Source: Flavobacterium sp. LC2016-23
GTDB taxonomy: Bacteria > Bacteroidota > Bacteroidia > Flavobacteriales > Flavobacteriaceae
Reading direction: 5' to 3'
DNA: 64,000 nucleotides
Assembly (NCBI RefSeq): GCF_009674775.1
Contig: NZ_WKKE01000002.1
Span: forward strand, 124,001-188,000
Shown here: positions 44,306 to 53,497 of the stretch, one piece after another
Position numbering within the stretch: the first letter of the stretch is position 1
Layout: each line of letters starts with the position of its first letter
Notes under the pieces: model-generated
Seen by the model: the letters and a program-made list of their open reading frames with translations, nothing else
Databases searched by the model: none
What the model was told of the DNA's origin: nothing
Program-made: the position numbers and the translations under genes

Positions 44306-44743
44306 ATGATAAAGAATGTTTTTATCCTTTTTGTCTTACATACAATTTTGATTTCGTGTAGTGCTTTCAAATGTAAAAAAACAGAAGCAGTTTCGAAACT
44401 TGAAGGAAATTGGGAGCTTAATTATATTACAGGTCCGAGAATTGCTTTTGATGGTTTGTACCCGAATAAAAAGCCAACTATAAATTTTAATACTAAGGAG
44501 AATCAGGTTTCAGGAAATAATAGCTGTAACTCTTTTACCGGAAAACTTATTGTAAACGGAAATAAACTTGATTTTAAAGCGCCAATGGCTACAACGAAAA
44601 TGATGTGTATGGACAATGGGCAGGGCGATCGGGTTTTTATGGGGACACTGCAAAAAATAACTTCTTATGATGTAACCGATGACGGTAAAACATTAAACCT
44701 CATTTCAGGCGATATTGCGATGATGCGATTTTCAAAAAAATAA
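44306..44743 (+). CDS. META-domain lipoprotein
   Basis: This 145-aa protein has a signal ending ILISC (Cys18). A META/HslJ-like fold follows: LEGNWELNYITGPRIAFDGLYPNKKPTINFNTKENQVSGNNSCNSFTG and the second-half MATTKMMCMDNGQGD. These proteins are small outer-membrane or periplasmic lipoproteins of uncertain role (HslJ in E. coli is linked to novobiocin resistance). The DUF4251 gene follows after 34 bp on the same strand, so they form a two-gene operon. Confidence 0.85.
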   Translation: MIKNVFILFVLHTILISCSAFKCKKTEAVSKLEGNWELNYITGPRIAFDGLYPNKKPTINFNTKENQVSGNNSCNSFTGKLIVNGNKLDFKAPMATTKMMCMDNGQGDRVFMGTLQKITSYDVTDDGKTLNLISGDIAMMRFSKK

Positions 44744-44777
44744 AAGTCATTTTATAAGACTGCTAAAAGTATAGGGT

Positions 44778-45299
44778 ATGAAAACTAAATCATTTATTTT
44801 ATTAGTATTATGTTGCTTTTTAAGTTTAGCCGTTAAGGCGCAGGAAAAATCTAAAAAAGAGCTTAGGGCAGAAAGAGAACTCCAAAAAAAGAAAGAAACC
44901 GAAAGCCTCCTTAATTCAAAAAATTTTGTTTTTTATGCTGAGAAAGCAAATCCGTTGGGATACAGAATGATCATTCTGGATTACAATACGTATACTATAA
45001 AAGTTACGGAAGAGAATGTGGTTTGTGATCTGCCGTTTTTTGGGCGTGGGTACAATGTTGCTTACGGATCTTCTGACGGAGGTATAAAGTTTGAAGGCAA
45101 GCCGGAGAATATTACGATAGAAAAAAAGAAAAAAAGTTATATCGTGAAAATGACCGTAAAAGGTAAAGATGATGTTTACAATCTTTTGTTTACTGTTTTT
45201 TCAGATGGTGGATCAAATGTCTCTGTTACCAGTAATAACAGGGCTTCAATTTCTTACGATGGTGAAATTAAGGCACCAAAAGTCAAAATCGAACAATAG
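44778..45299 (+). CDS. Exported DUF4251-domain protein
   Basis: This 173-aa protein has a signal peptide (1-21, ending VKAQ). A charged helix follows (about 24-46, KSKKELRAERELQKKKETESLL), then a beta domain typical of DUF4251: LPFFGRGYNVAYGSSDGGIKFEGKPENITIEKKKKSYIVKMTVKGKDDVYNLLFTV. This family is known from Bacteroidota and has no established function. It is the second gene of the META-DUF4251 operon, which ends at a palindromic terminator. Confidence 0.83.
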   Translation: MKTKSFILLVLCCFLSLAVKAQEKSKKELRAERELQKKKETESLLNSKNFVFYAEKANPLGYRMIILDYNTYTIKVTEENVVCDLPFFGRGYNVAYGSSDGGIKFEGKPENITIEKKKKSYIVKMTVKGKDDVYNLLFTVFSDGGSNVSVTSNNRASISYDGEIKAPKVKIEQ

Positions 45300-45314
45300 G
45301 CTTTACATAAAATA

Positions 45315-45346
45315 AAACGGCAGCAATTTTAAAATTGCTGCCGTTT
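45315..45346. terminator. Perfectly palindromic terminator
   Basis: AAACGGCAGCAATTTT and AAAATTGCTGCCGTTT are exact inverted copies with no spacer, so the folded stem has only a few unpaired loop bases. It serves the convergent DUF4251 and GH18 genes. Confidence 0.88.
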
Positions 45347-45365
45347 ATTATTTCTTTTAATGAAT

Positions 45366-46460
45366 CTATTTTGCAGTTTTAACTTCATAGATGGCATTGA
45401 CCATTCCGTTTTGAGGACTGTCCAGAGTAAGTTCCCAAAACATTATTCCGCCCAGTTTTTTAGATTTTACGTATTCTGTTTTTGCTTTTATAGATTTCAG
45501 ATCATCTGATGTAGCAAATGTTTTGGAAGCCGCATTATACCAATAAGGCGCTTTTGCCTTTTCATCCCAAAAAGATTTCCAGCCATTGGCTTCCGTGTAA
45601 GTTGAGGCGAAGTTTTTAAAGTTAACGCCCTCAATATGCTCTCCGGGCTGATATAAACCGTTGTTTACGTTTTCAACATTCTTCCATGTTCTGGAATAAA
45701 AAGCTCCGCCTATAATCAGTTTTTCAGCAGGAACGCCTTGTTTTAGCAAATAGGTAACTGCTCTGTCGGTAGATTCTTCGTTCGGATTGGTACTGTATAA
45801 TGGGGTATGATGTCCGGTAACTTTAGAATAGCCATTCACCAGATCGTAACTCATGATGTTGATGCGATTTACCAATGGTACCACAGCTTTCCAGTCTATG
45901 GATTCGTCAAGATATTTTTGAAATCCTCCGGCCGCAAAACTCAGTTCGTATTTTTTACCTAAAGTAGAACGTAAAATTTTAATTAATTCGGTGAAATTAG
46001 GTTTGTCAGCAGCCTGAAACAGATGTCCCGGAAGTCCTTCAATGGCAGGATATTCCCAGTCTAAATCTAAACCGTCTACTTTAAAATAAGTGCTCACTTC
46101 TTTTACCGATTTTGCAAATTTCAATCTGCCTTCAGCTGTTGAAAAAGCACCAGAACAAGGCTCACAGCCTCCCCAGCCCCCAAGTGATAAAACAATTTTA
46201 AGTTGTGGATTTTTGGCTTTTAAAGAAACTAAATATTTAATGGTAGTAGAATCTTTAGGCGAATCAACACTTAGTTTACCGTCTTTTAAATGACAGAAAC
46301 TAAAAATAATCTGGTCTAATTTGTTGACTTCGTATTCGTTAATCAATTTATCATCACCTGTATAGTAGGCGATGATATCCATTTTTTTATTTTTTTGCGC
46401 AAAAGTATTTGTGGTACACAAGCACAGAAAAAATAAGGCAATCACGTTAATCTGTTTCAT
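45366..46460 (-). CDS. Exported glycoside hydrolase family 18 (chitinase-like) enzyme
   Basis: This 364-aa protein has a signal peptide (1-21). Its TIM barrel has VDGLDLDWEYP with the DxxDxDxE signature (Asp129...Glu136). It also has IVLSLGGWG (strand 3) and LGGIMFWELTLDSPQ near the end. GH18 enzymes hydrolyse beta-1,4-GlcNAc links in chitin or peptidoglycan-like substrates by substrate-assisted catalysis. No carbohydrate-binding or T9SS sorting domain is present, so it may act in the periplasm or be lightly released. Confidence 0.9.
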   Translation of the reverse strand: MKQINVIALFFLCLCTTNTFAQKNKKMDIIAYYTGDDKLINEYEVNKLDQIIFSFCHLKDGKLSVDSPKDSTTIKYLVSLKAKNPQLKIVLSLGGWGGCEPCSGAFSTAEGRLKFAKSVKEVSTYFKVDGLDLDWEYPAIEGLPGHLFQAADKPNFTELIKILRSTLGKKYELSFAAGGFQKYLDESIDWKAVVPLVNRINIMSYDLVNGYSKVTGHHTPLYSTNPNEESTDRAVTYLLKQGVPAEKLIIGGAFYSRTWKNVENVNNGLYQPGEHIEGVNFKNFASTYTEANGWKSFWDEKAKAPYWYNAASKTFATSDDLKSIKAKTEYVKSKKLGGIMFWELTLDSPQNGMVNAIYEVKTAK

Positions 46461-46580
46461 TTTTAAGCTTTTAGTTTTTTGAAATGCTAAATATAAAACA
46501 TTAGAATTGAAAATTCACTATCAGATATGTAACAGAAACGTGATTTTAATAAAGATTTGTGAAATGATCTCAAAGATAAT

Positions 46581-46607
46581 GTAGAGGCGCACAGCAGCGC
46601 GTCTCTA
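46581..46607. repeat. GTAGAGGCGC / GCGCGTCTCTAC palindromic repeat
   Basis: This is an inverted pair with a short loop. Another copy of the same kind of element is at 63721-63750. Confidence 0.55.
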
Positions 46608-46645
46608 CAATATGGTGAAAAAATATGGTGAAAAAATGAAAAAAT

Positions 46646-46677
46646 AAACCCGCACTGTTTCGGACAAGTGCGGGTTT
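46646..46677. terminator. Terminator of beta-oxidation operon
   Basis: AAACCCGCACT and AGTGCGGGTTT form an 11-bp stem with a 10-nt loop, 33 bp beyond the last gene of the operon (46710). Confidence 0.85.
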
Positions 46678-46709
46678 AAACAAATTAAAAGCTAAAAACT
46701 ATTTTTATA

Positions 46710-48515
46710 TTAGAAGCAGTATTCGTTTTCTGCTACTAATTTAGAAGTAATAACCTCTCTTAAGGCTACCACATTTGGATTGTTTGTATATTTTGTAAAA
46801 CGTTTTAATCCCATTAACATCATACGTTGCTCGTCACCTTCAGCAAAAGAAATAATTCCTTCTTTTCCTCTTGAGTTAACGATGTCTACCGCTTTATACA
46901 AGTATAATTTTGCCATTGCAATTTGCTCCTGTACTTTAGCTTCACCCTGATTTTTGGCTAATTTCTCCGTTCTAAGAATAGTACTTTCTGCCATGTATAC
47001 TTCAATTAAGATATCAGAAGCAGCCATTAATAACTGTTGGTGAGAATCTAAATCCGGTCCGTATTTCTGAACGGCACTTCCTGCAACCATTAAGAAAACT
47101 TTTTTAAGGTTAGCGATGATTCCTTTTTCTTCAGCAAATAATTCAGAGAAATCAGGAGTGTCGAAAGATGGGATTCCCATTAATTCTTCAGAAACTTTCA
47201 TAGCCGGGCCTAATAAATCAACATGACCTTTCATCGCCTTTTTGATCAGCATACCCACAGAAAGCATTCTGTTAATTTCGTTTGTTCCTTCGTAGATTCT
47301 GGCAATACGGGCATCTCTCCAGGCACTTTCCATCGGAGTGTCTTCAGAGAATCCCATTCCACCGAAAATCTGAATTCCTTCATCAGCACAAGACTGAACG
47401 TCTTCAGAAACAGCTACTTTCAAAATAGAACATTCGATAGCATATTCTTCAACACCTTTCAATTCCGCTTCCTGATGAGAAGTTCCCTCTGCTTCACGGG
47501 CAGCAATTCGGTCTTCAATATCTTTTGCAGCACGGTAAGAAGCACTTTCTCCGGCGTAGGCATTCGTTGCCATTTCAGCTAATTTAGAACGGATCGCTCC
47601 GAAAGATGAAATTGCAGTGTTAAACTGAATTCTTTCGTTAGCATATTTTACAGCGTTTGAAGTTACTCTGCGTTGTGCATCTAAACAGGCAGCTGCCAGT
47701 TTAATACGACCCACATTCAAAGCGTTCATGGCGATTTTGAAACCGTTTCCTCTTTCAGACAACATGTTTTCTACCGGTACTTTTGTATCGTTGAAGAAAA
47801 CCTGACGCGTAGAAGAAGCACGGATTCCTAATTTATGCTCTTCTTCATTCATAGAAATTCCGTTAGACGGATCGTTTTCTACGATGAAACCTGTAATGTT
47901 TTTATCATCTCCGATACGGGCAAAAACGATGAATACGCTACAGAAACCTGCATTTGAAATCCACATTTTTTGTCCTGTAATTTTATAATGCGTTCCGTCT
48001 TCAGATAAAACCGCTTTAGTTTTTCCGGAGTTAGCATCAGATCCTGCGCCTGGCTCTGTTAAGCAATAAGCTCCAAACCATTCTCCTGAAGCTAATTTAG
48101 GAACGTATTTTTTCTTTTGTTCTTCCGATCCGTAAAGCGTAATTGGCATTGTTCCAATTCCGGTATGTGCACCAAAAGCAGTCGAGAAAGATCCTGTAGC
48201 ACCTGAAATGTAATCGCAAACTAACATAGTAGAAACGAATCCCATTCCCAATCCGCCGTATTCTTCCGGAACGGCAACTCCTAAAAGTCCCAATTCACCT
48301 GCTTTACGCATAGAAGCTTCTGTATACGCATAATCTTTCTTCTCGAAACGATCTTTATGCGCCCATAATTCTTTGTCTACGAACTCTTTTACAGAGTCAC
48401 GCATCATTAATTGCTCTTCTGAAAAATCTTCTGGTGTAAAGACATCTTCGCATTTTGTTTCTTTAACTAAAAACTGACCACCACGGGTTACGTTTTTTTC
48501 GATTGTATCTGCCAT
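46710..48515 (-). CDS. Acyl-CoA dehydrogenase (601 aa, long form)
   Basis: This FAD enzyme carries out the first step of fatty-acid beta-oxidation. The N-terminal domain has EEQLMMRDSVKEFVDKELWAH. FAD/substrate motifs are AYCLTEPGAGSDANSGKTKA (about residues 150-169) and WISNAGFCSVFIVFARIG. The catalytic-region RDARIARIYEGTNEINRMLSVGMLIKKA lies near 415. An extra C-terminal domain of about 160 residues beyond the usual 380-aa core resembles the very-long-chain type. It is the last gene of the fad operon, 45 bp after a four-helix-bundle gene. Confidence 0.92.
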   Translation of the reverse strand: MADTIEKNVTRGGQFLVKETKCEDVFTPEDFSEEQLMMRDSVKEFVDKELWAHKDRFEKKDYAYTEASMRKAGELGLLGVAVPEEYGGLGMGFVSTMLVCDYISGATGSFSTAFGAHTGIGTMPITLYGSEEQKKKYVPKLASGEWFGAYCLTEPGAGSDANSGKTKAVLSEDGTHYKITGQKMWISNAGFCSVFIVFARIGDDKNITGFIVENDPSNGISMNEEEHKLGIRASSTRQVFFNDTKVPVENMLSERGNGFKIAMNALNVGRIKLAAACLDAQRRVTSNAVKYANERIQFNTAISSFGAIRSKLAEMATNAYAGESASYRAAKDIEDRIAAREAEGTSHQEAELKGVEEYAIECSILKVAVSEDVQSCADEGIQIFGGMGFSEDTPMESAWRDARIARIYEGTNEINRMLSVGMLIKKAMKGHVDLLGPAMKVSEELMGIPSFDTPDFSELFAEEKGIIANLKKVFLMVAGSAVQKYGPDLDSHQQLLMAASDILIEVYMAESTILRTEKLAKNQGEAKVQEQIAMAKLYLYKAVDIVNSRGKEGIISFAEGDEQRMMLMGLKRFTKYTNNPNVVALREVITSKLVAENEYCF

Positions 48516-48560
48516 TTTGTTTTTGTTTAGATAAAGATGAAAGAGTCAGGAAGAAAGATT

Positions 48561-48911
48561 TTAATCTAACTTACTTATGAAACCTGTTGTCATCTTTTGA
48601 AATTCAATTATTTTGTTTTCTAATTCTTCTGTTTTTGTCTTGGATAGATAATCATTTTGAAAAGCTATCAGTAATTGTGTTTGTAATTCAAATGATGAAC
48701 CTAAACTAATATTCAAATAATGCTGAAAGTGTTTATTTCCTCTGTTTGAACCTTCAGCAATATTAGAAGGCATGGAAACAGAACATCGGTTCATTTGATT
48801 TGTCAAACTATACGTTTCTGATTTTGGAAAAGTGGCAGTTAGTTTATAGATATCATTAGTAATGTCCATAGCTAAAATCCAAATTTTCAAATTCTTAAAA
48901 TTGTGTCTCAT
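48561..48911 (-). CDS. Four-helix-bundle (S23-like / TIGR02436) protein
   Basis: This 116-aa protein has the family pattern NFKNLKIWILAMDITNDIYKLTATFPKSETYSLTNQMNRCSVSMPSNIAEGSNR, then a helix FQHYLNISLGSSFELQTQLLIA. Members are related to proteins encoded in 23S rRNA intervening sequences and to Avd of diversity-generating retroelements. They probably bind nucleic acids as pentamers. Here it is alone inside a fatty-acid operon, with 129 bp upstream and 45 bp downstream, so it could be a later insertion. No reverse transcriptase is nearby. Confidence 0.9.
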   Translation of the reverse strand: MRHNFKNLKIWILAMDITNDIYKLTATFPKSETYSLTNQMNRCSVSMPSNIAEGSNRGNKHFQHYLNISLGSSFELQTQLLIAFQNDYLSKTKTEELENKIIEFQKMTTGFISKLD

Positions 48912-49040
48912 TTTTTTTGAGGCAATATAAGAATTATGATTTTAAAAAGTAAGTTTTTTACTACTTTAAAAATGTGCTTTCAAAATGTATTCATTCCCAT
49001 AATAAATCTTTGCTCTTGTTTCTTTCCTCTTAAAAACAAT

Positions 49041-50222
49041 CTATAACACCTCGTAAATCCCGGCACTTCCCTGTCCAGTCCCCACACACATACTCACGAT
49101 TCCGTATTTGTTACCTCTGCGTTTCATTTCGTCGAATAACTGAACCGAAAGCTTGGCTCCTGTACATCCCAGAGGGTGACCTAGAGCAATAGCACCACCG
49201 TTTACGTTTACGATATCCGGATTTAAACCTAACTCGCGAATTACAGCTAAAGACTGAGAAGCAAAAGCCTCGTTTAATTCCACTAAGTCAATATCTTTTA
49301 ATTCTAAACCGGCTTGTTTCAAGGCTTTCGGAATTGCTTTTACCGGACCGATACCCATGATTCTTGGCTCAACACCGGAAGAAGCAAAGTTTACCAATCT
49401 TGCAATTGGCTCCAGATTTAATTCTTTCACCATATCCTCGCTCATAATCAAAACAAAAGCAGCACCGTCACTCATTTGAGAAGAGTTACCGGCAGTTACA
49501 CTTCCGTCAGCAGCAAAAACTGGTTTTAGTCCTGCCAATGCAGCCACAGAAGTTCCGGCTCTTGGCCCTTCGTCTTGTTTTACTACGTATGATTTCGTTT
49601 CTTTTTTACCATTTTCGTTGATGAAAGTCTGATCAACAGTAATCGGAACGATTTGTTTGTCGAATTTCCCTTCAGCCTGAGCTTTTAAGGCTTTCATATG
49701 AGAGTTGTAAGCAAACTCATCCTGATCTTCTCTGGATATTTTGTATTGGTTCGCAACTGCTTCAGCGGTTAAACCCATTCCCCAATAGTAATCTTCGTGA
49801 CCTGCAGCGGCAACTTTATAATCTGGAGTTGGTTTGTAACCTCCCATCGGAATAAAACTCATACTTTCTGCACCACCGGCAATGATACAATCCGCCATTC
49901 CTGACTGGATTTTAGCTGTTGCCATTCCGATCGTTTCTAGTCCGGATGCGCAATAGCGGTTAACAGTAACACCGGGAACATCTTCCACTTTTAATCCCAT
50001 CAAAGAGATCAAACGTCCAACGTTAAGTCCTTGTTCTGCTTCCGGCATGGCATTTCCTACCATCACGTCATCGATACGTTTTTTGTCAAAATCAGGCAGT
50101 TCGTCCATCATAAACTGAATGGTTTCTGCAGCTAATTCATCAGGTCTTTTAAATCTAAAAACCCCTTTTGGTGCTTTTCCTACCGCTGTACGATAAGCTT
50201 TTACTATATATGCTGTTTTCAT
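49041..50222 (-). CDS. Acetyl-CoA C-acyltransferase (thiolase)
   Basis: The enzyme is 393 aa from the ATG at 50222 (MKTAYIVKAYRTAVGKAP). The open frame extends further upstream to 50303, but the family starts here. The nucleophile is Cys91 in VNRYCASGLE. The second active-site region is GGAIALGHPLGCTGA, and CVGTGQG holds the C-terminal acid-base cysteine. It cleaves 3-ketoacyl-CoA in beta-oxidation. It follows the HADH/ECH fusion gene after about 96 bp that contain a small inverted repeat. Confidence 0.93.
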   Translation of the reverse strand: MKTAYIVKAYRTAVGKAPKGVFRFKRPDELAAETIQFMMDELPDFDKKRIDDVMVGNAMPEAEQGLNVGRLISLMGLKVEDVPGVTVNRYCASGLETIGMATAKIQSGMADCIIAGGAESMSFIPMGGYKPTPDYKVAAAGHEDYYWGMGLTAEAVANQYKISREDQDEFAYNSHMKALKAQAEGKFDKQIVPITVDQTFINENGKKETKSYVVKQDEGPRAGTSVAALAGLKPVFAADGSVTAGNSSQMSDGAAFVLIMSEDMVKELNLEPIARLVNFASSGVEPRIMGIGPVKAIPKALKQAGLELKDIDLVELNEAFASQSLAVIRELGLNPDIVNVNGGAIALGHPLGCTGAKLSVQLFDEMKRRGNKYGIVSMCVGTGQGSAGIYEVL

Positions 50223-50247
50223 TTGTTTTGTTTTTTTAAGATTTATA

Positions 50248-50297
50248 GAAGCAAGAGCCAAGAGAAAAGACAAAACTTTGTTTTGAAATCTTGCTTC
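50248..50297. repeat. Inverted repeat in fad operon spacer
   Basis: GAAGCAAGA (50248-50256) and TCTTGCTTC (50289-50297) are exact inverted copies, with CAAAACTTTGTTTTG (50271-50285) as an inner hairpin. Confidence 0.5.
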
Positions 50298-50318
50298 TTG
50301 CATCTTTCTTCTACTTTT

Positions 50319-52709
50319 CTAATTACGAAGTGGTTTTCCTTTAGTTAACATATATTGGATACGTTCCAGAGTTTTTCTTTCAGTACATAAACTCAGGAAA
50401 GCTTCACGTTCGATATCTAATAAATATTGTTCGGATACTAAAGTGGCTTCAGATAAATCACCACCGGCCATTACGTAAGCCAGTTTATTGGCGATTTTTT
50501 TATCGTGCTCAGAAATGTATTTTCCGGCTTCCATCTGGTCTGTTCCAACTAAGAACATTCCTAAAGCTTGTTTACCTAAAACTTTAACATCCGTTCTTCT
50601 GATTGGCTGTGTATAACCTGCTTCTGCCATTAACAAGGCATGTTTTTTAGCTTCAGCAATCTGACGGTCTTTGTTTACGACGATCACATCTTTACCATGT
50701 TGAAGAAGTCCGGTATCAAAAGCTTCGTAACCTGAAGTCGATACTTTTGCCATTGCGATAGTCAAGAAATACTCCTGAAGAACGTTTAATTCCACATCGT
50801 TTTTACGGAAAAGATCTGACGCTCTTAAAGCCATTTCTTTAGATCCGCCACCACCAGGAAGTACACCAACACCGAATTCAACTAATCCCATGTAAGTTTC
50901 TGCTGCAGCGACTACTTTATCAGCGTGTAAGCTCATTTCGCATCCACCACCAAAAGTCATTCCGTGAGGCGCTACTACAACCGGAATTCCGGAGTAACGA
51001 ACGCGCATCATTGTGTCCTGGAACAATTTGATCGCCATGTTCAATTCATCATATTCCTGCTCAACGGCCATCATGAAAATCATTCCGATATTGGCTCCCA
51101 CAGAGAAATTCGCTGCCTGGTTTCCAATAACCAGACCTTGATATTCTTTTTCAGATAGATCGATTGCTTTATTGATAGCCTGAAGTACGTCGCCACCAAT
51201 GGTATTCATTTTGGACTGGAATTCTAAGTTCAAAATTCCGTCTCCTAAGTCCTGGATGATTGCACCACTGTTGCTCCAGACTTTTTTGCTTTCGCGAATG
51301 TTGTTCAGGATAATAAAGGAGTCTTGTCCCGGAACCTTTGTTTGAGATTTTGTAGGGATATTGTAGAAATAAGAAGCTCCTTCTTTTACAGAATAGAAAC
51401 TTTCGCTTCCTGAAGCTAACATTTCCGTAACCCATGCAGCCGGTTCTAAACCTTCTGCTTTCATGATTTCGATTCCATTGGCAACACCAATAGCATCCCA
51501 AATTTCGAAAGGACCATTTTCCCATCCGAAACCGGCTTTCATTGCATCATCAATTTTATATAATTCGTCTGAGATTTCAGGAATTCTGTTGGATACATAT
51601 GCAAACATTCCGGCGAAACTCTTACGGTAAAATTCTCCTGCTTTGTCTTTTCCTTTCACTAAAACTTTAAAACGATTGATTGGTTTATCGATAGTTTTTG
51701 TCAGTTCAAGTGTAGCAAAACTTGCTTTTTTAGCCGGACGGTATTCTAACGTATCTAAGTCTAAAGAAAGAATATCTTTATCTACTTTTTTGTAGAAACC
51801 TTGTCCCGTTTTGCTTCCCAACCAATTGTTTTCCATCATTTTTGTGATGAAATCAGGAAGTTTAAACAATTCGTGTTGTTCATCATTCGGGCAGTTTTCA
51901 TAAATACCGTTAGCAACGTGCACCAAAGTATCTAAACCAACCACGTCAACGGTACGGAAAGTAGCCGATTTTGGACGACCAATTACCGGACCAGTCAATT
52001 TATCCACTTCTTCAATTGTTAATCCCATTTCTTTTACCAAATGGAACAAACTCTGAATTCCGTAAATACCAATTCTGTTTCCGATAAACGCCGGAGTGTC
52101 TTTGGCCACAACCGAAGTTTTGCCTAAAAATTTAGAGCCGTATTCGTTTAGGAAATCCAGTACTTCAGTAGAAGTTTTTGGACCAGGAATAATTTCAAAT
52201 AATTTTAAGTAACGCGCAGGGTTAAAAAAGTGAGTTCCGCAGAAGTGTTGTTGAAAATCTTCGCTTCTTCCTTCGCTCATAAAGTGAATCGGAATACCAG
52301 AAGTGTTAGAAGTAACCAAAGTTCCAGGTGTACGGAATTTCTCGATTTGTTCGAATACTAATTTCTTAATATCCAAACGTTCCACCACAACTTCAATAAT
52401 CCAGTCTACATTGGCAATTTTTGCCATGTCGTCCGTTGTATTTCCAGTAGTAATTCTGTTAGCGAATTTCTGACTGTAAATAGGAGAGGGTTTTGATTTC
52501 AATGAATTCGCTAAGTGTTCGTTTACCACACGGTTGCGAACCACTTTACTTTCAAGTGTTAATCCTTTTTTAGCTTCAGCTTCTGTCAACTCGCGGGGTA
52601 CGATGTCAAGCAGTAAAACTTCAACACCAATATTGGCAAAATGGCAAGCTATTCCTGAACCCATAATTCCGGATCCGATTACAGCGACTTTTTTAATTGT
52701 GCGTTTCAT
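50319..52709 (-). CDS. 3-Hydroxyacyl-CoA dehydrogenase / enoyl-CoA hydratase fusion
   Basis: This 796-aa two-domain enzyme covers the middle steps of beta-oxidation. The N-terminal NAD-binding site is VAVIGSGIMGSGIACHFA (about residues 8-25), and the HADH catalytic region contains HFFNPARYLKLFEIIPG (about 161-177). The C-terminal enoyl-CoA hydratase-like region holds LVIGNQAANFSVGANIGM (about 526-543) and the VVVAPHGMTFGGGCEMSLHADKV segment. Domain order is reversed compared with E. coli FadB. It is the second gene after the MarR regulator. Confidence 0.92.
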   Translation of the reverse strand: MKRTIKKVAVIGSGIMGSGIACHFANIGVEVLLLDIVPRELTEAEAKKGLTLESKVVRNRVVNEHLANSLKSKPSPIYSQKFANRITTGNTTDDMAKIANVDWIIEVVVERLDIKKLVFEQIEKFRTPGTLVTSNTSGIPIHFMSEGRSEDFQQHFCGTHFFNPARYLKLFEIIPGPKTSTEVLDFLNEYGSKFLGKTSVVAKDTPAFIGNRIGIYGIQSLFHLVKEMGLTIEEVDKLTGPVIGRPKSATFRTVDVVGLDTLVHVANGIYENCPNDEQHELFKLPDFITKMMENNWLGSKTGQGFYKKVDKDILSLDLDTLEYRPAKKASFATLELTKTIDKPINRFKVLVKGKDKAGEFYRKSFAGMFAYVSNRIPEISDELYKIDDAMKAGFGWENGPFEIWDAIGVANGIEIMKAEGLEPAAWVTEMLASGSESFYSVKEGASYFYNIPTKSQTKVPGQDSFIILNNIRESKKVWSNSGAIIQDLGDGILNLEFQSKMNTIGGDVLQAINKAIDLSEKEYQGLVIGNQAANFSVGANIGMIFMMAVEQEYDELNMAIKLFQDTMMRVRYSGIPVVVAPHGMTFGGGCEMSLHADKVVAAAETYMGLVEFGVGVLPGGGGSKEMALRASDLFRKNDVELNVLQEYFLTIAMAKVSTSGYEAFDTGLLQHGKDVIVVNKDRQIAEAKKHALLMAEAGYTQPIRRTDVKVLGKQALGMFLVGTDQMEAGKYISEHDKKIANKLAYVMAGGDLSEATLVSEQYLLDIEREAFLSLCTERKTLERIQYMLTKGKPLRN

Positions 52710-52764
52710 AATTTGTTACTATTTGTTTTTTTGTATGGAATCTGATATGTTTTAGAAAATAAGG

Positions 52765-53250
52765 TTAGTCATTTTCCGGTTTTTCTGTTTGCTTCGCCAG
52801 TTCGCTGGCGCTCGTGTGATTGAATATGTTTTTGTCCTGAATCAATTCATTGATGATTTCCGAAACCTCAATAAAATGCTTTAGTTTTTCGTCAGAAACA
52901 TGTTTTCGAACCGTTTCATTAAATTTCAGCACTGTATTTTTAGATAAATCTCTTTTTTCTTTTCCAAATTCGGTCAGGTAGATCAAAACACCGCGTCCGT
53001 CACTGGGGTTCTTTTTGCGGACAATCAGACCTTTATCTTCCATTGATTTTAAGGTTCTGGTTAAGCTCGTGGCTTCCATTCCCATTCTTGGGCCTAAAGC
53101 CGTAGATGGAGTTCCGTCTTCTTTGTCTATACTCAAAAGGGCAAATCCTGTTGCCATGGTGGCATCGTATTTTGCAGCTTCCTCGTTATACATTCTTGAT
53201 ACAGCCTGCCAGGTAGCTCTTAAAATATAATCTATTGTTTTGTCTTTCAT
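52765..53250 (-). CDS. MarR-family regulator of the beta-oxidation operon
   Basis: This 161-aa protein has a MarR winged helix: TALGPRMGMEATSLTRTLKSMEDKGLIVRKKNPSDGRGVLIYLTEFGKEKR (about residues 51-101). It is the first gene of the operon encoding HADH/ECH, thiolase and acyl-CoA dehydrogenase. A 22-bp near-perfect palindrome overlaps its own promoter, so it probably represses the operon and is released by an acyl-CoA or fatty acid. That is the usual logic for such operons; the ligand is inferred. Confidence 0.9.
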   Translation of the reverse strand: MKDKTIDYILRATWQAVSRMYNEEAAKYDATMATGFALLSIDKEDGTPSTALGPRMGMEATSLTRTLKSMEDKGLIVRKKNPSDGRGVLIYLTEFGKEKRDLSKNTVLKFNETVRKHVSDEKLKHFIEVSEIINELIQDKNIFNHTSASELAKQTEKPEND

Positions 53251-53268
53251 AAGTAACTATATCGATTT

Positions 53269-53305
53269 CAAATATAATCAAAAAATACTATGCATGCATA
53301 TTATT
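53269..53305 (-). promoter_or_regulatory. fad operon promoter -7 and MarR operator
   Basis: TATATTTG on the minus strand (53276-53269) is the -7 element, 19 nt before the ATG of the MarR gene. Just upstream, 53284-53305 is a 22-bp palindrome with one mismatched pair, centred on the perfect dyad TATGCATGCATA (53289-53300). A repressor bound there would cover the promoter. Confidence 0.7.
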
Positions 53306-53497
53306 TTTTAATAAATTTTTGGTTAATGAAAAAATGTCTCTGAAACAGAGTGGTTTAGGGTTAGTTTTTGAATTGAAATATACTATTCTTTTTTGAGATT
53401 TTAACAAATTTGATAGTGTAAAAATTGTTTTATGGTTTTAAATACTCTTTTAATTCCGCATTTTATAAAAAAATGTGATTTTAATGCGAAATAAATT

